A stretch of DNA of 64,000 nucleotides from Clostridiales bacterium. Its GTDB lineage: Bacteria; Bacillota; Clostridia; Christensenellales; Borkfalkiaceae. The position numbers and the translations under genes were made by a program. Shown piece by piece: positions 19,901-27,201 of the stretch. The stretch spans positions 186,001 to 250,000 of the forward strand of contig SVIG01000003.1 in the NCBI GenBank assembly GCA_015071005.1, read 5' to 3'. The stretch's first letter is position 1. Each line of letters starts with the position of its first letter. The notes below the pieces were generated by a model. That model did not search any database and was not told where the DNA came from. It saw only the letters and a program-made list of their open reading frames with translations.

Positions 19901-21526
19901 GTAAACGATACCGACTATTGGTTCGGTACGAGAAACGATAAGACCTACACCACGATGGGTCCTTGCGCGGTTTCCTATAAAGGTTTCTACGGTGAATTCT
20001 ACACCAACTCTAACGAAGGCGGCGAAACGCCCGATCCCGAACTTCCTCCCATTGAACACGAACACGTTTTTGTTGACGGTAAATGCGAATGCGGCGAAGA
20101 AGATCCCAACTACGTTCCTCCCCACGAACACAACTATGAAGCAGTTGTTACTGCTCCTACTTGTACGGAAGCTGGCTATACGACCTACACTTGCTCCTGC
20201 GGCGACAGCTATACGGCTGACGAAGTAGCGGCAACGGGTCACAACTACGTTGACGGCGCTTGCTCCGTTTGCGGTCTTGCAGAAGTTCACGAACACAATT
20301 ATGAAGCCGTTGTAACTGCTCCTACCTGTACGGCAGCTGGTTTCACGACCTACACCTGTGCTTGCGGCGACAGCTATACGGAAGAAGGCGAAGCGGCTAC
20401 GGGTCACAGCTACAACTCCGTTGTAACCGATCCTACCTGCGGTGTTGCTGGCTATACGACCTACACCTGCTCGCTTTGCAACGACAGCTACGTTGCTGAT
20501 GAAGTTGCTGCTACGGGCGAACACAGCGGCTACGCTGAAGATTACAAGTGCGATGCATGCTCTATGGTTGTTGAACCCGAAGCTGACACAACGCTTACTC
20601 TTGCACAGGCTATTAAATTGGCAGACGCTCTTGGCATTGGTAAATATTCCACCAATAGCTACTATTTGACCTGCGAAATCGTAAACATTTATAACACCCA
20701 ATACGGCAATGCAAACGTTACGGACGCTGACGGTACAGATTACGTACTCTATGGCTTATATAAGGATGGCGTAAGATATGACTCTCTTGAATACAAGCCT
20801 GTAAAGGGTGACACAATTACCGTTTACGGCCCTGTTGGTAGCTACAATGCGACGTCCTATCAAATGAAGAACGCAGAAATCACGGAAATCGTTGCTCATA
20901 CGCATGATTACCAAGACGTTGTGACGGAACCTACTTGTACGGCTGACGGCTACACCACCCATACCTGCTCGATTTGCGAAAATACCTACACCGATTCTGA
21001 AGTAGCGGCTACGGGTCACAATTACGTTGAAGGCACATGCTCCGTTTGTGGTGCAGTAGAAGGCGCTCAACCAGTTGTTTCTCCCCTTGCAACCTTCGAA
21101 TTTGGTGCAAATGGTACTGCAGCGCATGTTGACGGCAACGATCTCGGCACAAGCAAGTCTTACACGGAAAACGGCTATACGCTTGCTTTAACTGATATGA
21201 GCAAAGTTTATGGCGTTGCATACGACGCAACAGGCAACTCCTGTATCAAGCTTGGTACGTCTTCTAAAGCAGGTAGTTTTTCGTTCACCGTTGATGAAAA
21301 CGTAACGGAAGTAATCATTAAAGTTGCTGGCTATAAAGCTAACAATGGGCAAGTAATTATCAATGATACGTCTTATACTATTAATACGACGTCCAACAAT
21401 GGTGAATATACGGAAATCAAAATTGATACCACTGAAACGAAAGCGATTACGTTGTCCACTGGTTCGACCAAAGCTACCTATCGTGCAATGATCAACTCTA
21501 TCACGTTTGTTGGTAATGCGCAATAA
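16901..21526 (+). CDS. Giant repeat-containing surface lipoprotein with OB-fold modules
   Basis: This 1541-residue lipoprotein has lipobox LGGC (18-21). From the N-terminus it carries two bacterial Ig-like stretches (about 45-150 and 325-412). An OB-fold module (about 415-525, starting LTIPQALEIGK) and a beta-sandwich-like segment (about 540-675) follow. Next come two near-identical 182-residue units containing GKAYIFGMTQGNLNN, each beginning with a Gly-Glu-Pro-rich linker and HEHVFVDGKCECG. Then come three Cys-rich repeats (GYTTYTCSCGDSYT-like), a second OB module (about 1228-1335), a fourth Cys-rich repeat and a C-terminal beta domain. No catalytic motif is seen. It is probably an adhesin or ligand-binding scaffold working with the nuclease encoded just upstream. 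Confidence 0.8.
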   Translation: MKKQFLGILAMLSCFAFLGGCLEDTAADKNSIPGNSITSEAPGEGAVVNFKAVKAILKGMYDQDVYSYNNVDFEVTNVIPDVQGTDYTLTWSVDVDSVKLERNGDVTKVNVDEASPVDVDYVLTATITAPNGESDTQNFRFTVKAVSQYVTATITGKPLENTPYKFHLYQSSLQQDMYFAGAMDGYYFKTTTESSEAVDIYAEYVEGSETNFNLYFKKDVVDAASGETQKDVKHYIGMRVSADGGHNNIVFDTAGPVSEFYWSDTYKTIITMLDEDRDGNKNVEFYLGNYGTLKTISGSVASQHYGKDGNNVGNLVGLVDRTTVPAADKVANTINTLGLKNSYQCDTEVDLPERGAMYPEVLISWACDSELVTIEGGKMTFANVTDATEVVLKATVTCGDISETKDVTITIASALPADGSTLTIPQALEIGKNLVTETTQKYYISGTITGFYTNGTTYGNVYIKDAEGNEILIYGLYSEDGSVRYDKMETKPVEGDFIKVYGVLTQYNGTAQFKNAWLIEHVVGEGGGEGGGDVVDPTPDANSYELSFADVANRTQGDTTIQVWEQNGIKVTNNKASSTSNVNLNYYNPVRFYKNSEVIIEFPGMTKLVVVSNKNYSDNPYVDYFTQALPVGTNFTVEDTTITIVFPAAQDSFTFTCSAGQVRLMSLTVYSGEVGGGETPDPELPPVEHEHVFVDGKCECGAEDPNYEAPVEGEWTTVVPEVGKAYIFGMTQGNLNNTVYYLAGGMDGYYMATTTDASAAIQTYIEATDGGYYFYTYVNDVKTYINMVVSGTHINGAYEATASTVYTIDETNKTLIAVVNDTDYWFGTRNDKTYTTMGPCAVSYKGFYGEFYTNSNEGGETPDPELPPVEHEHVFVDGKCECGEEDPNYVPPVEGELTAVVPEVGKAYIFGMTQGNLNNTVYYLAGGMDGYYMATTTDASAAIQTYIEATDGGYYFYTYVNDVKTYINMVVSGTHVNGAYEATASTVYTIDETNKTLIAVVNDTDYWFGTRNDKTYTTMGPCAVSYKGFYGEFYTNSNEGGETPDPELPPIEHEHVFVDGKCECGEEDPNYVPPHEHNYEAVVTAPTCTEAGYTTYTCSCGDSYTADEVAATGHNYVDGACSVCGLAEVHEHNYEAVVTAPTCTAAGFTTYTCACGDSYTEEGEAATGHSYNSVVTDPTCGVAGYTTYTCSLCNDSYVADEVAATGEHSGYAEDYKCDACSMVVEPEADTTLTLAQAIKLADALGIGKYSTNSYYLTCEIVNIYNTQYGNANVTDADGTDYVLYGLYKDGVRYDSLEYKPVKGDTITVYGPVGSYNATSYQMKNAEITEIVAHTHDYQDVVTEPTCTADGYTTHTCSICENTYTDSEVAATGHNYVEGTCSVCGAVEGAQPVVSPLATFEFGANGTAAHVDGNDLGTSKSYTENGYTLALTDMSKVYGVAYDATGNSCIKLGTSSKAGSFSFTVDENVTEVIIKVAGYKANNGQVIINDTSYTINTTSNNGEYTEIKIDTTETKAITLSTGSTKATYRAMINSITFVGNAQ
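18926..20017 (+). repeat. Two tandem 546-bp coding repeats
   Basis: Unit 1 is 18926-19471 and unit 2 is 19472-20017; a third, truncated copy of the linker part continues to about 20120. The spacing is exactly 546 bases (182 codons) at every landmark I checked. The two units are nearly identical at the DNA level, including third codon positions, implying recent duplication or gene conversion. Confidence 0.95.
20122..20530 (+). repeat. Three tandem Cys-rich coding repeats
   Basis: Three consecutive modules of about 43-46 residues follow the pattern PTC-x-x-x-GYTTYTC-x-x-C-x-x-SY, then ATG(H/E). A fourth copy lies at about 20917-21050 after the second OB fold. The paired CxxC motifs suggest small metal- or disulphide-stabilised stalk modules. 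Confidence 0.85.
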
Positions 21527-21553
21527 TTTAGAATATGTATTCTAAAAAAAACG

Positions 21554-21585
21554 GAAACGCTCCTTCGGGAGCGTTTCTTGTTTTC
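21554..21585 (+). terminator. Terminator of the importer/nuclease operon
   Basis: A 10-bp GC-rich stem (GAAACGCTCC / GGAGCGTTTC) closed by a TTCG tetraloop is followed by TTGTTTTCT. It lies 28 bases after the giant lipoprotein gene and is the first terminator seen after the promoter at 9627. Confidence 0.85.
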
Positions 21586-21607
21586 TATGCCGTTTCTTTA
21601 ATTTTGA

Positions 21608-21636
21608 TTGACTATCTCCCCCCTTTGTGCTATAAT
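21608..21636 (+). promoter_or_regulatory. Promoter of the barnase-like lipoprotein gene
   Basis: TTGACT and TATAAT are separated by 17 bases, with an extended -10 (TGC directly before TATAAT). The ATG lies 35 bases downstream behind TAAGGAG. Confidence 0.9.
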
Positions 21637-21671
21637 ATTCAAGATGACCACACTTTAAGGAGTATTTACCT

Positions 21672-23126
21672 ATGAAAGCTTGGAAAAAGCTTTGCTTATT
21701 ATTGGCGGCTTTCTTTGCGTTTACCGCTGCGCCTGCGTGCAATCCTGATTCTTTTAAGGATTCCGAAAGCGTAGCTTCAACGGAAAATGAAAGCACCACG
21801 CCCGAAAATAGCGAAAATGGCGAAAGCACCGCCCCCGAAACAAGCGAAACGCCCGATTCGGAAATTCCTGAAAATTCGGAATCTTCAGAAGACGTGGAAG
21901 ACCCCGAAATGGCACTTGCCGAACAAATTATGGACGAGGCGTACGCGCTTGCCTATAACGGAGAAATGGACGGCATCTACACCCTTTGGGGTACGGTGAC
22001 GGAAATTACGACGAAATATTCCTCAAGCAAAGGCGTCACGTTGATTATGCGCGTACATGAGCCGCAAAACCGCACGATGATGTGCTATCAGCTCAAGGGC
22101 GACGGCGCGAGTCTTATTAGCGTGGGCTATAAAATTAAAGTGACGGGCTCGATTAAAAATTATAAAGGCCAAGTGGAATTTGACAAGGGCTGCTATTTGC
22201 TTTCCTACGAGTACGGTTCGATTGACGGCGGCGAGGATTTGCCCGACGTTGGAAACGATCCTTACGCGAATATGACGGAAGATGCTTTCTATCAAAACTA
22301 CGCGCCTGCAACGAGCAACGAGGACGCGTACTACCGCTCCTTGCACGGTTTTATGTCGGGCGAGCTGGAAACACCCGATCAAGAGCCTACCCTTTCGAGT
22401 CATCAACCGAGCCGCAACGGAACGCTTATCCGCAACAGCGAAATGCAGTTCTCGGAAGACGGAAAGGCTTATACCGTAGTCGACGCATACGGCGCACCTG
22501 CCTTCACCGTCTATCGCGACGGCGGCTATATCACTTTGGAAGAAGTGGCGGCGTACGTGTACGCGTTCGGTACCGTTCCCAAAAACTACGATTCGGACAA
22601 AAACGCCGATCCCGATTACAGCATTTGGGGGGAATATTTGCGCGTGAACAACACGCCTTTCTCGGGCAGTACGAGCAAGTACCCTTACGAACCCGAGCTT
22701 CCGAACATTAGCGGCTGCGGCGGTAGCTTGAATTATTACGAAATCGATATCGGTACGACAGGTACGGACTGCGATCCGAGCTACCCTATCAAAATCTACA
22801 ATAACGGCTCAAGCATTACGCGCGGCGCGGCGCGTATTGTCTACGGCAAAAACGACCTTGACCGAGACGGCGTGTACGAAGTGAACGAACACCACGTTTT
22901 CTACACCTACAATCACTACAACGATTTCCAAGAATATCTCAACTACGAAGGCGGTTGGGGGAAAATGTTCGGGAATATTACGGGCGGCGGTAGCCTTTCG
23001 AGCAAATACGACTACAATCCCACCGACTACGTACAAATTTACTTGGAAGAATTGCCTATCGCGCGCTACTGCGCGTTCGCAACCGTCCACGCGAACGACG
23101 CTTGGGAATATTTCCAAGCCGTATAA
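21672..23126 (+). CDS. Secreted lipoprotein with OB fold and C-terminal barnase-like RNase domain
   Basis: The signal peptide ends at APAC (Cys23). A Ser/Glu/Thr/Pro linker (24-80) follows, then an OB-fold-like domain (about 82-180). Residues about 285-420 align with barnase: EVAAYVYAFGTVPKNYDSDK matches the barnase segment GVADYLQTYHKLPDNYITKS. The catalytic set is present with correct local spacing: Glu357 in YEIDI (barnase E73), Arg384 and Arg388 in RGAARIVYG (R83, R87), and His415-Tyr416 in YNHYNDF (H102, Y103). The residues after 425 are extra. It should cleave RNA outside the cell. It has its own promoter, next to the SNase-type operon. A pseudo-enzyme is possible but unlikely with all residues kept. 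Confidence 0.72.
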   Translation: MKAWKKLCLLLAAFFAFTAAPACNPDSFKDSESVASTENESTTPENSENGESTAPETSETPDSEIPENSESSEDVEDPEMALAEQIMDEAYALAYNGEMDGIYTLWGTVTEITTKYSSSKGVTLIMRVHEPQNRTMMCYQLKGDGASLISVGYKIKVTGSIKNYKGQVEFDKGCYLLSYEYGSIDGGEDLPDVGNDPYANMTEDAFYQNYAPATSNEDAYYRSLHGFMSGELETPDQEPTLSSHQPSRNGTLIRNSEMQFSEDGKAYTVVDAYGAPAFTVYRDGGYITLEEVAAYVYAFGTVPKNYDSDKNADPDYSIWGEYLRVNNTPFSGSTSKYPYEPELPNISGCGGSLNYYEIDIGTTGTDCDPSYPIKIYNNGSSITRGAARIVYGKNDLDRDGVYEVNEHHVFYTYNHYNDFQEYLNYEGGWGKMFGNITGGGSLSSKYDYNPTDYVQIYLEELPIARYCAFATVHANDAWEYFQAV

Positions 23127-23152
23127 CCGCCCAAATTTAACGAAATATATTA

Positions 23153-23187
23153 AAAGCAGGTATTCCCACGGGAAATACCTGCTTTAT
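23153..23187. terminator. Bidirectional terminator
   Basis: A long hairpin (AAAGCAGGTATTCCC / GGGAAATACCTGCTTT, one bulge) lies between the convergent lipoprotein and surE genes and serves both. Confidence 0.85.
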
Positions 23188-23210
23188 TCGTTTTAAAGCC
23201 GTTTTTAGGC

Positions 23211-23939
23211 TTATTTTTCCTCTTTCATTCTATACTTCTCAAACACCTTCATATCCGTACGCGTCGTAAGCAAGGGGGTGATGGAAATATAGCCTTTGAA
23301 AATGGCCACCGTGTCGCGATCGCAATCATCGGGGCAGACGTCGGGAATGGGTTCCCCTTCCTGCACGTAGATATCCCCTTCCTTCAAGATAAATCGATCC
23401 GAGAAATAGGGCGAGCCTTGGTAGGTCATACGGATTGCCTTCGGTTCGCTCGGAATGTTTACGTTGAAAAGCAAACACTCGTCAAAAAGCTTGTTTTTCA
23501 TGATATAATCGTACACTTGGTCGAAATACGCCGAAGCCTTTTCCTGACCGTCGGGGAATGCCGAAAACGCGATGGCAGGAATCCCCATACGCGCCGCCTC
23601 GAAAATCGCGCCGCACGTACCAGAGTACACGAGATCCGCACCCAAGTTCACGCCGCAGTTGATACCCGACAGCACGAGATCGAACTTATTTTCAAGCGCG
23701 AGCGTGCCAAAACGCACGCAGTCCGCGGGCGTAGACGACATTGAATACGCCGTGATTCCGTCGATAAACGGTACTTTTTTGATTTCTACGGGCGTGATAA
23801 AGTCGATTGCGTGGCTTTTGCCGCTTTGCTCTACTTTCGGCGCGACTACCGTCACTTCGCCTAACTTTTGCGCCCATTTAGCAAGCAGGCGAATACCGAG
23901 CGTATCCACCCCATCGTCGTTCGTAATCAATATTCTCAT
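23211..23939 (-). CDS. surE: 5'-nucleotidase SurE
   Basis: Dephosphorylates nucleoside 5'- and 3'-monophosphates, and often short polyphosphates. The SurE metal-binding signature is at the N-terminus (RILITNDDGVDTLGI), with VVAPKVEQSGKSHAI, SSTPADCVRFG and VLSGINCGVNLG later. The start at 23939 is preferred: its ATG overlaps the upstream stop as ATGA, with AAGG upstream; a TTG two codons earlier is the alternative. It is the last gene of the dgt-DHH-DHH-surE unit, making nucleosides for the phosphorylases encoded at 5-9 kb. Confidence 0.95.
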   Translation of the reverse strand: MRILITNDDGVDTLGIRLLAKWAQKLGEVTVVAPKVEQSGKSHAIDFITPVEIKKVPFIDGITAYSMSSTPADCVRFGTLALENKFDLVLSGINCGVNLGADLVYSGTCGAIFEAARMGIPAIAFSAFPDGQEKASAYFDQVYDYIMKNKLFDECLLFNVNIPSEPKAIRMTYQGSPYFSDRFILKEGDIYVQEGEPIPDVCPDDCDRDTVAIFKGYISITPLLTTRTDMKVFEKYRMKEEK

Positions 23940-24919
23940 AACCAACCTTGATTCTGTTCCTTATATTCTTTCAAAAGCGCGTCCGCGTCCGCCAAAAGCG
24001 CGTTCATTTCCGCCTTGGAGTACACCGTAGCGCCGCAAGCGCAAGCATGTCCGCCGCCATGGTATTTTTCCGCCAATTCGCTCACCGTCACGAAACGGGA
24101 ACGAAGTCTTACGCGAATCGAGCCGTCGCCGTTGTCGATAAACGCAATCCAAATGAGCGAGTCCTTAATCGAATCCATACACGATACGGAAGCGCTTGCT
24201 TGCTCGTTGGACAAACTAAATTTTTTCTTCATTTTCTTCGTGACGAACAAGGACGCTACGCCGTGCTTGCTAATCTTCATTTTCTTATGCGCGTACGCTT
24301 CGAATTTGAACTCGTCGAAGTCCTTCAAATACAAGTTCGAATAGATAAACTCCACATCGATATTTTGATTGAGCATCAACCCTGCAAGGCGCATCGTTTC
24401 GCCCGATACGTCGCGGAAACGGAATCTGCCTGAATCGGTGACCATACCCGTGAAAATATAGGTCGCCGCTTCTTTCGTCAGCTTTAATTCGTCCTTAAAC
24501 GTATCGTAAAACGCCGCGATCATTTCACAGGTGGAAGAACGTTCTTCTTCTACCCATTCCGTTGCGCCGTAAGACTGCACGGGAATATGATGATCAATCT
24601 TAATAAGCTCCTTGCAAAGCTCGTACTTTTTATTGGAAATACGTTCTTGCGTAGCCGTGTCCAGCACGATCCCAAGCGCGTCTGCGTATGCTTCGTTAGG
24701 TAACGGCTCGTCCTCTTTGCCCAAAAATGCAAGGTAATTGGAAAAATCGGCGTTTTGCAAATAGATTTCCTTTTCGGGATAGGTCGCTTTCAAAATCGCC
24801 TGCAAACCCTTTGTCGAGCCAACCGCGTCACCGTCGGGACGGAAATGACGGAAAATGATAATCTTTTGATTTTCCTTGATTTTGTCTAAAACTTTTTTCA
24901 TATTGTCAATATTGCTCAT
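23936..24919 (-). CDS. DHH/DHHA1 phosphoesterase, NrnA-like (copy 2)
   Basis: Member of the nanoRNase/pAp-phosphatase group that degrades very short oligonucleotides or 3'-phosphoadenosine phosphate. About 327 residues. The metal motifs are intact: FRHFRPDGDAVGS, LDTATQERIS, the DHH motif KIDHHIP and VTDSGRFRFRD; the DHHA1 substrate loop is GGGHACACGA. The start at 24919 has AAGGAGAAG upstream and overlaps the stop of the preceding paralogue by 4 bases. It differs clearly from its neighbour, so the duplication is old. c-di-AMP-type substrates cannot be excluded. Confidence 0.88.
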   Translation of the reverse strand: MSNIDNMKKVLDKIKENQKIIIFRHFRPDGDAVGSTKGLQAILKATYPEKEIYLQNADFSNYLAFLGKEDEPLPNEAYADALGIVLDTATQERISNKKYELCKELIKIDHHIPVQSYGATEWVEEERSSTCEMIAAFYDTFKDELKLTKEAATYIFTGMVTDSGRFRFRDVSGETMRLAGLMLNQNIDVEFIYSNLYLKDFDEFKFEAYAHKKMKISKHGVASLFVTKKMKKKFSLSNEQASASVSCMDSIKDSLIWIAFIDNGDGSIRVRLRSRFVTVSELAEKYHGGGHACACGATVYSKAEMNALLADADALLKEYKEQNQGWL

Positions 24920-25860
24920 TGTGCTTCTCCTTTTATAAATGCGTTCAAGTCTTCCAAAAGCGCCATAGCTTCCGCGCGGTCCTTCACCGCCGCGCCGCAC
25001 GCTTTTGCGTGACCGCCGCCACCGTATTTTACCGCAACAGGCTGCACCGTGTACTTGCTCGAACGGATTTCAACGAGTACCTTATCTTCCGTTTCCGTGA
25101 AGTTCACCCAAATATCCACGCCGCGAAGATCGGACATTGTGCCCACCATACCGCGCGAAATCGTGAACGTATCCGTATTATAGCTTGCAAGCTCTTCTTT
25201 CGTCGTATAAATGTACGCTACGTTATACTCAGTGAATTGAATTTTCAAAACAAATTGCGCGCGCAACCGCACGAAGAAGAAATCGTCGGCGTAAAGCTGG
25301 GAATAAATGCTGTTCACATCGAACTTTTGCGCCATTAGCGCGGACGCCAAGCGAAAGGTATTCGAGGTCGTGGAGTCGTAGCGGAATCTACCCGAGTCGG
25401 TGACCATACCCGTATACAACGCCTTTGCCGATTCAGGCGAAAGCGCCAAACCGCATTCCAGCGCGAGCTCGGTGATCAGTCCGCAACAACTCTCATACGA
25501 CGTATCCACAATTTCGATATCCGCGAAGTTTTCGCAGTAAATATGATGATCGATACGAATCACCTTCGCCGCCTTTTTGTAGCGGTCATCTGAAACGAGG
25601 GAGCTGGAACCGCAGTCGAGAATAAACGCGAGCGCGCCTTCGTACTCACTATCGGCGATTTCGTCCATCGTCGAGCCGTCCATAAAGGAATACCGCTTCG
25701 CATCGTCGCCGACTACGTACACGGTTTTTGCGGGGAAATTATCCTTGATGATATGTTTCAAACCGATTTGGCTGCCCAAAGCGTCGCCGTCGGGGCTGGA
25801 ATGTCTGTGAATAATGATTTTTTCGTAATTTTTTATCTCGGTTAATACTTGTTCAAACAT
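24916..25860 (-). CDS. DHH/DHHA1 phosphoesterase, NrnA-like (copy 1)
   Basis: Paralogue of the next gene, 314 residues. Motifs: IHRHSSPDGDALGSQ, LDCGSSSL, RIDHHIYCENFADI, VTDSGRFRYDS and the DHHA1 loop GGGHAKACGA, so all metal ligands are present. It starts 5 bases after the dgt stop. Expected activity is hydrolysis of 2-5 nt oligonucleotides or pAp. Two such genes in tandem, translationally coupled, suggest division of substrates or a hetero-oligomer. Confidence 0.88.
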   Translation of the reverse strand: MFEQVLTEIKNYEKIIIHRHSSPDGDALGSQIGLKHIIKDNFPAKTVYVVGDDAKRYSFMDGSTMDEIADSEYEGALAFILDCGSSSLVSDDRYKKAAKVIRIDHHIYCENFADIEIVDTSYESCCGLITELALECGLALSPESAKALYTGMVTDSGRFRYDSTTSNTFRLASALMAQKFDVNSIYSQLYADDFFFVRLRAQFVLKIQFTEYNVAYIYTTKEELASYNTDTFTISRGMVGTMSDLRGVDIWVNFTETEDKVLVEIRSSKYTVQPVAVKYGGGGHAKACGAAVKDRAEAMALLEDLNAFIKGEAQ

Positions 25861-25865
25861 GGTCT

Positions 25866-27065
25866 TTACTCGTCAAAATATCCTTTGTAACGTAATTTAT
25901 ATGCCGAATTTGGGAATAAGCGTTCGTGCAATTCAATGAAATAATCATCCGTCATACTCGCGATATAGTCGACTACAAGCTGATTCGCTTCCGTCTTTTC
26001 GTACGGCGTTTCGCGGACGACTTTTTGCTGATTGACTTGACGGATATGATGGGTGAAAATGGGCGAGCTTTGCACGTTCCCTTTCACGTCGTCGAGAAGT
26101 TGATTATATACCTCTTCCATCATCGGTTGGATATTCCCTTTTAGCCCCGTGTGTTCTATTGAATGATTATAAATCTTTTCGTAGTTTTCTTTTTTGGCTT
26201 TACGAAGCGCGTCGAAATGCGCGCTATCCAGCTTGATATACGGCTTGCCGTAGCTGTTTTCGATAACGTTTACAATCAAATTATCGACCATTTCCGCGTT
26301 TCCGAACCCAATTTCGTGGGTAGTGAAATCCGATTCCTGCACCGCTTTGGCTAAAATCGCGTCCTGACGGTCCTTGCCCAAATACGCGATAATATCGGAA
26401 ATGCGCACCACCGCGCCTTCTAACGTGCAGGGCATAATTTTATCCGCGAACTTTTTATCAAGCGCACACTTTTCCATGATTTCATCGAATTGTGCAAAAC
26501 TCTTAATAGGCACCGGACGGTATTCGTCGAGCTCCATTTCCCCATTATGACTTGCAATCCCGTTCAAGGTTTGCAAGGTCAAATCGTAGGCGTGGATTTT
26601 ATCGAGTACGCGGACAGAATGAATGTTATGCAAAAATCTTCTACCCGTGTGTTGATAATAAAGCTCATCCAAGAGCTTTTCGCCCGTGTGTGCGAAAGCA
26701 GGGTGTCCAACATCGTGACCGAGCGCAATCGCTTCGATCAGCTCCAAGTTTAAGCCAAGCGCCCTGCCGATGGTGCGCGAAATGCGCGAAACCAACTGCA
26801 CGTGCAGGCTTCTTCTCGTCATATCGTCGTTTTTATACAAGGAAAAAACCTGCGTTTTATCCGCGTAACGACTGAAATACGGGCAATGCATAATCGTATC
26901 CACGTCGCTGATAAACGGCGAGTTCCAAGCGCGCGAACTATCCGTCGTCGCTGACCGACGAAGCGCCTTTTCATCGTTGAAACCAAAGCCGATCGCCGCG
27001 CGAAGACGGTTGTTTTTGCAAATGATTTCATTCAATTCCTTGGAAAGTGCTTTTTTATTCGACAT
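25866..27065 (-). CDS. dgt: HD-domain dGTPase-like triphosphohydrolase
   Basis: Hydrolyses dGTP or other dNTPs to deoxynucleosides and triphosphate. Key residues are the HD-superfamily metal ligands: RRSLHVQLVSRI (His), LGHDVGHPAFAHTGE (His-Asp and the second His) and a later Asp in RISDIIAYLGKDRQ. About 400 residues, close to the shorter dGTPase-like proteins of Gram-positive bacteria. I chose the ATG at 27065 because TAGGGATGG lies just upstream; an ATG 15 bases earlier is also in frame, but very close to the predicted transcription start. First gene of the nucleotide-degradation unit. Confidence 0.88.
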   Translation of the reverse strand: MSNKKALSKELNEIICKNNRLRAAIGFGFNDEKALRRSATTDSSRAWNSPFISDVDTIMHCPYFSRYADKTQVFSLYKNDDMTRRSLHVQLVSRISRTIGRALGLNLELIEAIALGHDVGHPAFAHTGEKLLDELYYQHTGRRFLHNIHSVRVLDKIHAYDLTLQTLNGIASHNGEMELDEYRPVPIKSFAQFDEIMEKCALDKKFADKIMPCTLEGAVVRISDIIAYLGKDRQDAILAKAVQESDFTTHEIGFGNAEMVDNLIVNVIENSYGKPYIKLDSAHFDALRKAKKENYEKIYNHSIEHTGLKGNIQPMMEEVYNQLLDDVKGNVQSSPIFTHHIRQVNQQKVVRETPYEKTEANQLVVDYIASMTDDYFIELHERLFPNSAYKLRYKGYFDE

Positions 27066-27094
27066 AGCCATCCCTACCATACTATTTTACTCAT

Positions 27095-27117
27095 CTCAAA
27101 GTATATCATACTTTGAG
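27095..27117. promoter_or_regulatory. Perfect palindrome over the dgt promoter
   Basis: CTCAAAGTAT, ATC, ATACTTTGAG forms a perfect 10-bp inverted repeat with a 3-base centre. It overlaps the -10 element and part of the spacer of the dgt promoter, the classical position of a repressor operator. The regulator is unknown. Confidence 0.6.
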
Positions 27118-27128
27118 CGCATTTTCAA
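27100..27128 (-). promoter_or_regulatory. Promoter of dgt-DHH-DHH-surE
   Basis: On the minus strand TTGAAA (27123-27128) and TATACT (27100-27105) are spaced by 17 bases. Transcription should start near 27093. Confidence 0.75.
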
Positions 27129-27157
27129 GTATATTTGACATTTTTTTTCTTGGCGCA

Positions 27158-27188
27158 CAAAAAAAGCCCGTTTTAACGGACTTTTTTC
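27158..27188 (-). terminator. Terminator after MATE gene 1
   Basis: An 8-bp stem with one mismatch (AGTCCGTT / AACGGGCT on the minus strand) is flanked by A and T runs. It lies 14 bases past the MATE stop and upstream of the dgt promoter. Confidence 0.75.
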
Positions 27189-27201
27189 TTTCTTGTTTCG
27201 C

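Noticed and set aside
18926-20017. CRISPR array or transposon repeats
   Set aside because: The repeats are 546 bases, in frame with a single gene, and contiguous without spacers.
18650-20701. A 683-codon minus-strand frame opposite the repeat lipoprotein
   Set aside because: It is a mirror of the biased, repetitive coding strand. It has no ribosome site, its product is a low-complexity Val/Asn/Arg sequence, and the plus-strand gene has a signal peptide and real domains.
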